Below, one piece after another: positions 9,576 through 17,882 of a DNA stretch of 64,000 bases. A model generated the notes under the pieces. That model had not been told where the DNA came from. It worked only from the letters and a program-made list of their open reading frames with translations, and made no database searches. The position numbers and the translations under genes are program-made. Within the stretch, counting starts at the first letter, position 1; the number at the start of each line of letters is the position of its first letter. Source of the stretch: JAPPLB01 sp965204095 (GTDB taxonomy: Bacteria; Acidobacteriota; Terriglobia; Bryobacterales; UBA6623); NCBI GenBank assembly GCA_965204095.1, contig OZ241991.1:1922001-1986000 (forward strand), read 5' to 3'.

Positions 9576-9758
9576 TAGCCTGCATTTCTCACCACGTGGC
9601 GAGGCGAAGTGGGTGAGAGGGCCGTCAGGACTAGGCGCGAGCCGCTTGGCGCGCGCAGGCGTACTTGAACAGTACGTTGAGCACGGCAAGCAAGCGCAAC
9701 GAAGTCCTGGCGGTCGTATCGCGTGCTTCGACCGTCGGGTGGTGAGACATGCAGGTCA
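9576..9758. repeat. Full MITE-like element (183 bp); right end is the stop codon of the HlyD-type gene
   Basis: Left terminus TAGCCTGCATTTCTCACCAC and right terminus GGTGAGACATGCAGGTCA form an inverted repeat. The interior holds shorter palindromes (GTACT TGAAC AGTAC at about 9661-9675; GCCGTCAGGACT against AGTCCTGGCGG) that could fold the whole unit into one long hairpin. The last three bases, TCA, are the TGA stop of the reverse-strand membrane-fusion gene. Confidence 0.85.
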
Positions 9759-10949
9759 GCGGGGTTGGACCTCGATGCCATCTTCGATGGCGTCATCGGG
9801 ATGGGTGATCAGCGTGTCGCCTTCATTCAGGCCGGACAAAACTTCAGTGATCAAACCATTGCGCTGTCCCAGCTCGACGGGCTGCCGCCCCGCCATACCT
9901 TCTACAACAGCGAACACCGCCCAGCCCTCACCATGGCGAAAAAGCGTGCTGCTCGGAATCTGGAGAACGTCTTCTCCCTCCCACAGGATGAATCGAGCCT
10001 CGACTCGATAGCCGTCACCAAGACGCGCCCATTGCTCAGGCGGCGATGTGATATCGGCGATGACCAGCACTCTCTGCTCCTCTACACCCAGCGCCGAGAT
10101 CTTCGTGAAGCCGACCGGCTCGACGATGCGGACGAGACCTTGCAAAGGATGCTCACCGCCCCAGCGCTCGAAGAGGACGCGGGTTCCGGGGCCGACCTTC
10201 ACGGCATCGGCCGACAGAAGCTCGACCTCGACCTCGAGTCCACGTGGATTCGCGATTTCAAGGAGCGGCTCGCCGGCGTCGACGACGCCCTCGCTCTCGT
10301 GCACGATCTTCAAGATCCGGCCGCCGACAGGGGCGCGAACCGCCACGGTCTCGGCCGGCTTCTGAGCCTGCTGCGCGGCGGAATGACGCAGGGCGGTCTT
10401 TGCCGCATCGAGCTCATGGCGAGCCACTTCGACGGCGTATTCGGCGGATCGCTCTTGCGCCTGGCTGCGTTCGGCCGATGCCGAAATTTCGTCGAGGACA
10501 TCGTCGGCTATCGTGCCCGCGGCATGCAGTTCTCGTGTTCGTTTGAGTTGCGTCTCCCAGCGGCGGGCCTCGGCGTCGGCGGCCTCCACTTCTTTCTGCG
10601 CGCGCTTGAGGGCGGCCGCCGCCGCCGCGACCCGAGCTTGTGCCTCAGCGCGGCTCCGGGGGTCGAGCACCGTGGATCGCAGCGGGTCGAGAAGAAGCAA
10701 TGTTTCGCCTCGCCTGACGATGTCTCCCACGTCGGCGTTGAGCCGCCGCGCGAAACCGTCCACAGGAGCTGAAACCACAAAGCGATCGATCACACGGGTC
10801 TTCCCTTCCTCTTCCACGGATACTTGCAGCGGACCGCGCTTGACGACCGCTGTTTCAACGGGGATCGGCCGGGGCATGAAGCCCCAAACAATTGCGGCCA
10901 CTACTCCGCCGGCAAACAGCAGCCAGAACAGAATGCGCCTGAATCTCAT
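9756..10949 (-). CDS. Periplasmic adaptor (HlyD/MacA-type membrane fusion protein)
   Basis: A 397-aa adaptor linking the adjacent ABC permease to the periplasm or an outer-membrane channel. An N-terminal membrane anchor (ILFWLLFAGGVVAAIVWGF, residues ~6-24) is followed by a split biotinyl-lipoyl-like region (VVSAPVDGFARRL ... VAVRAPVGGRILKIV), a long alpha-helical hairpin at ~90-195 rich in Ala/Glu/Arg, and a beta-barrel plus membrane-proximal domain. It is the third gene of a reverse-strand operon (ATPase, FtsX permease, adaptor) with gaps of 4-6 bases. The cargo is unknown. The stop codon is formed by the terminus of the repeat element next to it. Confidence 0.9.
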   Translation of the reverse strand: MRFRRILFWLLFAGGVVAAIVWGFMPRPIPVETAVVKRGPLQVSVEEEGKTRVIDRFVVSAPVDGFARRLNADVGDIVRRGETLLLLDPLRSTVLDPRSRAEAQARVAAAAAALKRAQKEVEAADAEARRWETQLKRTRELHAAGTIADDVLDEISASAERSQAQERSAEYAVEVARHELDAAKTALRHSAAQQAQKPAETVAVRAPVGGRILKIVHESEGVVDAGEPLLEIANPRGLEVEVELLSADAVKVGPGTRVLFERWGGEHPLQGLVRIVEPVGFTKISALGVEEQRVLVIADITSPPEQWARLGDGYRVEARFILWEGEDVLQIPSSTLFRHGEGWAVFAVVEGMAGRQPVELGQRNGLITEVLSGLNEGDTLITHPDDAIEDGIEVQPR

Positions 10950-10955
10950 CGGTTT

Positions 10956-13319
10956 CTATTCATTCGTCTTCAAGACCGCCACGAGATCGAGCGCATCCAG
11001 CTTGCGCCGCACTGCCAAGGACGAAATCAGAGACGAGGTCAGCACGACTGTAGCGGCGAAGGAATATGTACTCGGCTGAATGACAAAGGGGAAGCGGAAT
11101 AGGTCTGTCTCGAGCGCTGTCGCGATGTACCTGCAGAATACCCCACCGATCAAGTAGCCCATCGGAATCGCTGCGAAAGTGAGAACCGCAAGCTCTCCTA
11201 GAAGGATGAACGAGATCTCACCTCGCGTGAAACCCAAAACACGCAGGCTGGCCAGCTCGCGGCTGCGTTCCGAGAGCGCGATCCGCGCGCTGTTGTACAC
11301 CACGCCGAAAGCAATCGTCCCCGCGAAGAGCGTGATGAAGAAAGCAAACGTCAACAACTGCTCGGCCATCGTTTCGTGGAAGTTCCGCAGCACCTTTTCA
11401 CGGACGCTGACCGCAGCGACGCGGGGTGCTTCTTTGAGGGCCGAATAGATTGCTGGTTCAAGCAGCGAGTCGGAAGCGAGATATGCTCCCGATACCGCCC
11501 GCCCCTCACGCATCAATCGATTGAGGACATCGATATCCATGTACGCAGACAGGCCGATGAACTGCTGAACGAGCCCGGCGACGCTAACTTCACGAATGGG
11601 CCTCTGGCCTTCGAGGACTTCGACCGTGATCGTGTCCCCGGGCTTCACTTTCAGAAGGCCAGCCAGGAAATCAGTGAGCAGGATGCCGGCGGGCGGCATC
11701 TCGATCGCTTGTAGATCGACATCGAGCACGCGATTGAGATCACCTCCCGGTTGAACCCCCTGAATGACCGTGCGGTAGTCGTGGTGCTCTGACCGCAAAC
11801 GAACCGGCACGGAGCGAAAGGCCTCACCGTGCACAACCCCGGGCAGGCTCTCCAGCTCGTGAAGAACGCGGTACGAGGTCGGTTCGACGAACGTGACGGT
11901 CATGTCGTCTCGTTGCAGGAGCCCGAACTGGATGCGCATCATCAGCATCACCATGTCGCTGAAGAAGAAACCTAACATCAGAATCGCACACGCCATGGCG
12001 ATTCCCAGGGAGGCAAGCAGTGACTTGACAGGTTGCCGCTCGATGTTGCGAATGATCATGCGAGTCGGCTGGGCGAGCCATCTCCGCAGCCCGAACCGTT
12101 CCACGATGCTCACACTGTATTTGGCTGGCGGCTCGGGACGCATTGCCTCCGCTGGAGGCTGCAAAGCGGCTTGTCGAACCGAATAAATCGTCCCTGCGAG
12201 CGCCGCCGCGGCGCTGACGAGTGCAGCCGTAACCACGACGTACGGCTGAAGGATGTAGTCGAGATAGGGAAAGCGGTAGAAATCCATGTACATGGCGCTC
12301 ATGCCCTGCCCGAAGCGTGCGCCGGCGAAGACGCCGCTCAGTACGCCGAAACCGACGATCGCAAGCACGAATTTCACGTAGTGCAAACCGATCGAAGCAT
12401 TGCTGTAGCCGAACGCCTTGAGGGTCGCGACCTGTTCTCGCTCAGTGCGGACGAGACGTGTGACGACGACGTTCAACAGAAAGGCAGCCACGCCAAGAAA
12501 GATGACAGGGTAGATGGTGGCCATCTGTTCGAGTTGACGGAACTCTTCTGACAAATAGCGGTGAGAGACTTGATCTTTGCGGCCGTAGGCTCCCTGACCT
12601 CCGTAGCGCTCGATGATGCCGTCAATGCGGTCCAGCACTTCCTCCAACTGGGCGTCCGGTCTGAGAGCAAAAGCGATGTCGTTGAAGGCCTCTTCCATGT
12701 CATAGGCAGCCTCCAATGGAGTGCGAGCCATCCAGAGAATGCCGAAAGTCTGAAAATCGGGAATGATGGAGCCCGGCGCGATAGGAAAAACATATTCCGG
12801 CGACAACGCAATCCCGACGATCTTCAGCTCCTTGCGTCGGCCGTTGACGATTGCCGTGACTTGGTTTCCCGGTTCGAGTCCGTGCGCTTTGGCGAACGAC
12901 TCGTGGACGATGACCTCATCGTCCCGGCCGGCTTCGATGAGCCGTCCTCTCCGCAGATAGAGCTGATTGAGGACCGGCTGGCCGTGGTCGGGGATCGAGA
13001 CGAGCCGTCCGGTGATGGGGTCGTCGAATCCTTCCACTTCCAGGTTGGCGGGCGCCAGGACACGGGTCTGCGCGTGATCGACTCCCGGGATCTCTTCGAA
13101 TCTCCCCCTTATGCTTTCAGGCGCCCGCTTCAATGAGGCGAAGGCTTCCGCGAAATGGTAATCGCCGTAGTAGGAAGCCCGCGTGCCGCGGAGTGAATCG
13201 AGCGTGCTCAGCGACATGACAAACACCGCGATACCACTCGTAATGACGAGTGCAATCGCCAGAGCCTGACCTTTCATCGCCCACAAGTCGCGGAGCAGCT
13301 TGCGATTGAGCATTCTCAT
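10956..13319 (-). CDS. ABC transporter permease with two FtsX domains
   Basis: A 787-aa inner-membrane permease of the MacB/FtsX type in its long, duplicated form. An N-terminal transmembrane helix (ALVITSGIAVFVMSLSTL) precedes a large periplasmic domain. A first FtsX bundle lies around residues 270-385 (VIFLGVAAFLLNVVVTRLV), then a second MacB-like periplasmic domain, and a second FtsX bundle near the C-terminus with the usual ALSERSRELASLRVLGFTRG loop. This arrangement (8 or so helices) is typical of export or lipoprotein-handling systems rather than import. It lies 4 bases after the ATPase gene and 6 before the adaptor gene, so the three very probably form one machine. Confidence 0.9.
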   Translation of the reverse strand: MRMLNRKLLRDLWAMKGQALAIALVITSGIAVFVMSLSTLDSLRGTRASYYGDYHFAEAFASLKRAPESIRGRFEEIPGVDHAQTRVLAPANLEVEGFDDPITGRLVSIPDHGQPVLNQLYLRRGRLIEAGRDDEVIVHESFAKAHGLEPGNQVTAIVNGRRKELKIVGIALSPEYVFPIAPGSIIPDFQTFGILWMARTPLEAAYDMEEAFNDIAFALRPDAQLEEVLDRIDGIIERYGGQGAYGRKDQVSHRYLSEEFRQLEQMATIYPVIFLGVAAFLLNVVVTRLVRTEREQVATLKAFGYSNASIGLHYVKFVLAIVGFGVLSGVFAGARFGQGMSAMYMDFYRFPYLDYILQPYVVVTAALVSAAAALAGTIYSVRQAALQPPAEAMRPEPPAKYSVSIVERFGLRRWLAQPTRMIIRNIERQPVKSLLASLGIAMACAILMLGFFFSDMVMLMMRIQFGLLQRDDMTVTFVEPTSYRVLHELESLPGVVHGEAFRSVPVRLRSEHHDYRTVIQGVQPGGDLNRVLDVDLQAIEMPPAGILLTDFLAGLLKVKPGDTITVEVLEGQRPIREVSVAGLVQQFIGLSAYMDIDVLNRLMREGRAVSGAYLASDSLLEPAIYSALKEAPRVAAVSVREKVLRNFHETMAEQLLTFAFFITLFAGTIAFGVVYNSARIALSERSRELASLRVLGFTRGEISFILLGELAVLTFAAIPMGYLIGGVFCRYIATALETDLFRFPFVIQPSTYSFAATVVLTSSLISSLAVRRKLDALDLVAVLKTNE

Positions 13320-13323
13320 CGAG

Positions 13324-14064
13324 TCACCAATGCAGTTCGCGCGCGGGTTTCTTCCGTTCGTTCGTATCGACCTGAGTAATGAAGCCGTTGCTGAGGTGGA
13401 TCACACGGTCGGCCATGTCCGCGATGTCGGCGTTGTGCGTGATGACGGCGGTCGTCGTTCCCAGCTCGCGATTGGCGCGCTCCAACGTTTCCAGCACGAC
13501 GATACCGGTTTGGGAATCGAGCGCTCCGGTGGGTTCGTCGCACAGCAGTACGGCCGGGTTCTTGGCGACCGCTCGGGCGATCGCGACGCGCTGCTGTTCC
13601 CCGCCCGAAAGCTGCGCAGGGAAATGATTCATGCGGTCCGTCAAGCCTACCACTGCCAGTGCGTCTTCCGGTTTCATCGGATCGCGCGAGATTTCGGTGA
13701 CGGCAGCGACATTCTCAAACGCCGTGAGACTCGGAATCAAGTTGTAGAACTGAAAGACGAAACCGACGTAATAACGCCGATACTCCGTCAGCTCGCGGTC
13801 GGAAGCGCGCGTCAGATCCTTGTCGTGATAGCTGACTCGCCCGCTCGTGGCTGTATCGAGACCGCCCAGAATGTTCAGTAGCGTGGATTTTCCGCTGCCG
13901 GATGGCCCCAGCAAGACAACCATTTCACCGGAGTACAGCTCCAGGTCCACTCCGCGCAAGGCTTGGACCTTGATCTCGCCCATGTCGTACACCTTGGCGA
14001 GATCACGCGCTTTGAAAACGATGTCTCGTGCAGACTGCTTGACTTGGTCGTTCGAGGACGACAT
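13324..14064 (-). CDS. ABC transporter ATP-binding protein (LolD/MacB type)
   Basis: A 246-aa ATPase powering the downstream permease. The Walker A motif GPSGSGKST (~residue 53), Q-loop VFQFYNLIP, signature LSGGEQQRVAIARA, Walker B VLLCDEPTGALD and H-loop ITHNADIA are all intact. The sequence closest in style is the LolD/MacB/SalX group that partners FtsX-type permeases. First gene of a three-gene reverse-strand operon. Confidence 0.94.
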   Translation of the reverse strand: MSSSNDQVKQSARDIVFKARDLAKVYDMGEIKVQALRGVDLELYSGEMVVLLGPSGSGKSTLLNILGGLDTATSGRVSYHDKDLTRASDRELTEYRRYYVGFVFQFYNLIPSLTAFENVAAVTEISRDPMKPEDALAVVGLTDRMNHFPAQLSGGEQQRVAIARAVAKNPAVLLCDEPTGALDSQTGIVVLETLERANRELGTTTAVITHNADIADMADRVIHLSNGFITQVDTNERKKPARELHW

Positions 14065-14190
14065 TGCCGACCGGGAGGCCGATGGCCGTCCCTTACTCTA
14101 TGATCCCACTCGCTTGATGTTCGTAAAGGGACAAGATGCGGCCAACCTCCAACAGCCCGCGCCGCGGTTGCAACCGCAAACGCACCGGGG

Positions 14191-15075
14191 TCACTTCTTC
14201 ATTCCCGGATAGAGCGACCGTACCGCCAAAACGCGAGCCTTCTTGTCGCCGAGCCGGGGGTCCGCATAGAAGCCGACAGTACAGTTCAGGCGGAAGAAGT
14301 AGGCATCTCCCGGCGTAGCATGGTGCCGGCCTTCAACCCCGCTCTTGCCCCCGCCGGCGACCATGTCCCCATAGCCGTCGAGAAGTAGATAAATCTCTTC
14401 TTCCTTGATGTGGTGATGCGGGTGGTTCGTTCCGCCCGCATCGAACTCCATCAGGAAAAGACTGGTCAGGACTTGGCCGGCCGCGATCAGATCCCGCTTG
14501 CTGTCTTTTCCTCCCATCAGCAGCAGATACTTCGTCGAAGCGGGGTGCCCCGGCAAGACTTGTTTCCTGGCCAGTGAGGCGTTGGAGATTTGCAGCTTGC
14601 CGGATAGGTCGGTCCCGGATGCTTCCGAAACGTGGTATCCCATAAGCACGGCACGGAGGGGATTAGCAGAGTTGTTCTTGAGGGCATGGTTGGAACCGGG
14701 AGCCAGGTACATGAAATCATCCGGCTTGACAGGAATAGTCTCATCACCGTATTGCAGAACTCCCTTGCCTTCGAGGATGAAGTAGATCTGCTCTTCCTTC
14801 GTGTACTGCACCGAGGCGCAGCTTCCGTTCGCATCAACCTTGATCACGCCATAGCGCGCAACTCCCTTCACCACCGACGTTTGATCGTCTCCGGCCCCGA
14901 AGAGTGGGCGATATCGGCACGTTGAAGTGGTGAGGTCTGACGCCATGGGCGCAACCTCCGGAACGCGGCGATAGAGGAAAGTGGGGTCTACGGGACGATC
15001 CACCGCGGCGGCCGTGCTGCACGCAAGGAAGGCTGCCACAAGTGCACTTTTCAAGAACTCCTGTTTAGACCTCAA
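14191..15075 (-). CDS. Exported bicupin-domain protein
   Basis: A 294-aa protein with an N-terminal signal peptide (LKSALVAAFLACSTAAA) and two cupin barrels. The first holds EEQIYFILEGKGVLQYGD and a GSNHALKN motif; the second holds HPHHHIKEEEIYLLLDGYGDMV, a probable metal site of several His and Glu. The start is a TTG at 15075, chosen because it is preceded by GGGGGAG at proper spacing and puts the signal peptide first. Function is unknown; exported bicupins can be dioxygenases, isomerases or sugar-binding proteins. It stands alone on the reverse strand, 126 bases from the ABC ATPase start. Confidence 0.75.
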   Translation of the reverse strand: MRSKQEFLKSALVAAFLACSTAAAVDRPVDPTFLYRRVPEVAPMASDLTTSTCRYRPLFGAGDDQTSVVKGVARYGVIKVDANGSCASVQYTKEEQIYFILEGKGVLQYGDETIPVKPDDFMYLAPGSNHALKNNSANPLRAVLMGYHVSEASGTDLSGKLQISNASLARKQVLPGHPASTKYLLLMGGKDSKRDLIAAGQVLTSLFLMEFDAGGTNHPHHHIKEEEIYLLLDGYGDMVAGGGKSGVEGRHHATPGDAYFFRLNCTVGFYADPRLGDKKARVLAVRSLYPGMKK

Positions 15076-15477
15076 GTTTCTCTCCCCCGGACGGTCATCG
15101 TAGCAGGGATTGAAGGACGGACCGGGAACCGTAGGTAGAGGATGCCTTCTTCGGGCATCGCAGTGACTGAAAGGTGCCGGCAGGTTCTACAAAACTTGGT
15201 TCGGGCCGCAGATCATCACCCGATTGACGACGGTGAAGAGGGAGAGTCCGGCTGTACTCGCTCGTTCCAAGGGATGGAGAGTCCAGGTGTTGATACCCGG
15301 CGCAGCAGGTCAGGGCTTCCATAATCGGCCCCTTTCCAGGGTCGCGGTCACACCATCGGCTCGGTTATATCTTTCCAATGGAACCGAGCATCGCGGGGCA
15401 CGGTATTGCTGGACCATGACTTTCTGACATTCGTTTTTGACCACACGCGCTTGTTTGTGCCCGTCACGGGCCGGTGA
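15076..15477. other. Intergenic spacer between cupin and PIN-TRAM genes
   Basis: About 400 bases with no supported gene. Small open frames here have no recognisable domain. It separates two divergent genes and ends at the forward promoter listed next. Confidence 0.4.
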
Positions 15478-15483
15478 TATACT
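15455..15483 (+). promoter_or_regulatory. Sigma-70-type promoter for the PIN-TRAM/ispD/ispF operon
   Basis: TTGTGC (15455-15460) and TATACT (15478-15483) are separated by 17 bases, 78 bases before the GTG start at 15561. Confidence 0.6.
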
Positions 15484-15560
15484 CAGAATGGATTAGGTTG
15501 GGGTCTTGTCGCGATGCCAAGCGATGTCTCAGGATGATGGCCTAACTCCGGGAGAACGTC

Positions 15561-16643
15561 GTGGTAGACCTATGGATTTGTCGAGGTGTACTCCTCATCG
15601 TCTTCTGCGTTCTCTCCTATCACGTTCGGCCTTTTGAACTCGAGCCGATTCCAGCTATCGCATTCGGATTGCTGATCGGAGCCGTGATCATTCTCGCTGA
15701 GGTTCGTCTTCGCCGCATCAGTTTGAAGCGGCTGATCGGCTCCGCGATCGGTTCGGTGATTGGCATCCTCGGCGCGTTCTTGATGAGCCGGGTCATGGCA
15801 GACGGACTGCGGACCGAAAACCTGGCATTCCTGCAGGTCAGTGTGCTTCTGGTGATGTGGTTCCTGGGATGGGTCGTCGGCGGCGCTAAGGGAGAGATGC
15901 TGAATCTTGGCGCGCTGGGAGGCTTGTTTGGTGGAGACCAGAGCAGCAAGAAGTCTTACAAGATTCTCGACACAAGCGTGATTATCGATGGGCGCATTGC
16001 AGATGTGGCTGAAACGGGATTCGCCGAAGGGGTGATCGTCGTGCCGCAGTTCGTGCTTTGGGAACTGCAGCTTGTGGCTGACTCGTCGGACCCACTCAAA
16101 AGGAATCGAGGGCGGCGGGGCTTGGAGATTCTTCAGCGTGTCCAGAAGATGTCAAATCTGGAGGTCAAGATTGTCGAAGCCGACTACCCAAAAATCAATG
16201 AGGTGGATCTCAAGCTCATCGAACTCGCCAAAGATCTCGGCGGGAAGATCGTGACCAACGATTTCAACCTCAACAAGCTGGCGCAATTGCAGGGTGTAGA
16301 GGTCCTCAACCTCAACGAGCTCGCGAACTCGCTCAAACCTGTCGTATTGCCCGGCGAGACGATGCGTGTGTTCATCCTCAAAGAGGGCAAGGAACATAAC
16401 CAGGGTGTCGCTTACCTGGATGACGGCACGATGGTCGTCGTTGACAATGCTCGCCGTCAAATCTCGAAGACGGTCGAGATAGTGGTGACAAGCGTCTTGC
16501 AGACGACGGCCGGCAAGATGATTTTCGGACGCTACGACGAGAAATTCTCGCCCCATTCCGCTAGCACCGAGAACGAACGTCCTCTCCCGATCGGCAAGGG
16601 GAGTGCTTCCCCTCACAAGTTCGAGCAACCCGTGGGACGCTGA
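15561..16643 (+). CDS. Membrane-anchored PIN/TRAM domain protein (YacL-like)
   Basis: A 360-aa protein with four hydrophobic helices at residues ~5-110, a PIN nuclease-like domain starting KILDTSVIIDGRIADV (~residue 134) with the acidic residues of the PIN active site (VTNDFNLNKLA), and a C-terminal TRAM domain (~residues 265-330) that could bind RNA. Homologues in Gram-positive bacteria (YacL) lie beside ispD/ispF, as here. The GTG start is supported by CGGGAGAACGTC just before it. First gene of an operon: only 3 bases separate it from ispD. The RNA substrate is not known. Confidence 0.88.
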   Translation: MVDLWICRGVLLIVFCVLSYHVRPFELEPIPAIAFGLLIGAVIILAEVRLRRISLKRLIGSAIGSVIGILGAFLMSRVMADGLRTENLAFLQVSVLLVMWFLGWVVGGAKGEMLNLGALGGLFGGDQSSKKSYKILDTSVIIDGRIADVAETGFAEGVIVVPQFVLWELQLVADSSDPLKRNRGRRGLEILQRVQKMSNLEVKIVEADYPKINEVDLKLIELAKDLGGKIVTNDFNLNKLAQLQGVEVLNLNELANSLKPVVLPGETMRVFILKEGKEHNQGVAYLDDGTMVVVDNARRQISKTVEIVVTSVLQTTAGKMIFGRYDEKFSPHSASTENERPLPIGKGSASPHKFEQPVGR

Positions 16644-16646
16644 CCC

Positions 16647-17387
16647 ATGAAGGTAGCCGCGATTCTCCCGGCCGCGGGGCTGGGAACCCGGATGGGAAAG
16701 TATTCGGGGGCAGAATCGGCAGGGACGAGCCGAAAGCAGTTCATGCTGTTGGAGGGCGCACCGATTCTGATTCACACCACTCGCAAGTTCGTTGCGGCAA
16801 AGAGTGTCTCGGAGATCATCGTCGCGGTTCGCCGTGAAGATATTGTTCCTCTCGAGAGGCAACTCGCAGAAGAGCGTTATTCAAAGCCCGTTCGGCTCGT
16901 GGAAGGAGGCCGCAACCGCCAGGAGTCGGTTGGCAACGCACTGACTCAGGCGTCGGCGCAGACGGAGCTCGTCGCCGTGCACGACGCGGTGAGACCATTC
17001 GTGACCGTGGCTCAGATCGAGGAAACGATCCGGAAGGCCTCCGAGGTCGGGGCCGCCATCCTGGGCATTCCTCCGGTGGACACGATCAAGCTGGCCGACA
17101 AGGCTGTGATCCAGTCAACGCTGCCGCGGGAACGAACCGTACTGGCGCAGACGCCGCAAGTGTTTCGGGCGGCGTTGTTACGGGACGCCTTTGCTTGTGC
17201 TGCGCGGGACAGCTTTATTGGCACTGATGAGGCCAGTCTCGTGGAGTATCTGGGCGAATCGGTGCATGTCGTTCTCGGCAGTGATCGAAACATCAAGATC
17301 ACGCGGCCTGGCGACATGGCGCTGGCAAGACTGTTCTATCAGGAAGAAGTCGGACATCTCTCCGAAGCCAGAACGGCATCTGGATGA
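16647..17387 (+). CDS. ispD: 2-C-methyl-D-erythritol 4-phosphate cytidylyltransferase
   Basis: Cytoplasmic enzyme of the MEP isoprenoid pathway that joins MEP with CTP. At 246 aa it is slightly longer than usual. The nucleotide-binding start LPAAGLGTRMG (residue ~7), a conserved Lys in SRKQFMLLEGAPIL, and the AVHDAVRPFV motif are present. There is a small insert (KYSGAESAGT) after the Gly-rich loop. The next gene starts inside the stop codon (ATGA overlap), so ispD and ispF are translationally coupled. Confidence 0.95.
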   Translation: MKVAAILPAAGLGTRMGKYSGAESAGTSRKQFMLLEGAPILIHTTRKFVAAKSVSEIIVAVRREDIVPLERQLAEERYSKPVRLVEGGRNRQESVGNALTQASAQTELVAVHDAVRPFVTVAQIEETIRKASEVGAAILGIPPVDTIKLADKAVIQSTLPRERTVLAQTPQVFRAALLRDAFACAARDSFIGTDEASLVEYLGESVHVVLGSDRNIKITRPGDMALARLFYQEEVGHLSEARTASG

Positions 17388-17869
17388 GCTTGGACTTGCG
17401 GGTCGGCATCGGATACGACTCCCACCGGCTCGTGGACGGTCGCAGGTTGATTCTGGGTGGAGTAGAGATTCCGTTCGAGAAAGGGCTTTCCGGACACTCC
17501 GACGGGGATATTCTCTTTCACGCGTTGACCGATGCCTTGCTGGGAGCAATGGGTCTTGGTGACATCGGTCAGTATTTTCCACCCTCTGACCCGCAATGGA
17601 AGGACGCCGATAGTGCAATATTCCTTGAGCGCACACGGCGATTGCTCGAACACAACGGATACCGCATCGTCAATGTGGATACCGTGATCGGCTTGGAGCG
17701 CCCGAAAATCGCACCCTATTACAACGTTATTCGAAAAAGAATCGCCGACGTGTTGGGAATCGAGATGGAACGAGTGGGCCTTAAGGGGAAGACGGCCGAA
17801 GGCATGGGTCCGGTAGGCGAAGGTTTGTCGGCCGAAGCCCATGTCGTGGCTCTCGTCGAGCGGAGTTGA
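17384..17869 (+). CDS. ispF: 2-C-methyl-D-erythritol 2,4-cyclodiphosphate synthase
   Basis: A 161-aa trimeric zinc enzyme that cyclises CDP-ME 2-phosphate in the MEP pathway. Signature residues: IGYDSHRL (Asp and His zinc ligands near residues 10-12), SGHSDGDILFHALTDALLGA, GDIGQYFPPSD and a C-terminal KGKTAEGMGPVGEG loop. It overlaps ispD by 4 bases. Convergent with pgm downstream. Confidence 0.96.
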   Translation: MSLDLRVGIGYDSHRLVDGRRLILGGVEIPFEKGLSGHSDGDILFHALTDALLGAMGLGDIGQYFPPSDPQWKDADSAIFLERTRRLLEHNGYRIVNVDTVIGLERPKIAPYYNVIRKRIADVLGIEMERVGLKGKTAEGMGPVGEGLSAEAHVVALVERS

Positions 17870-17882
17870 AGAACCGGCAATC

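Noticed and set aside
12870..12900. tRNA-like GGTTCGAGTCC motif
   Set aside because: Lies inside the FtsX permease coding sequence and no cloverleaf can be drawn around it.
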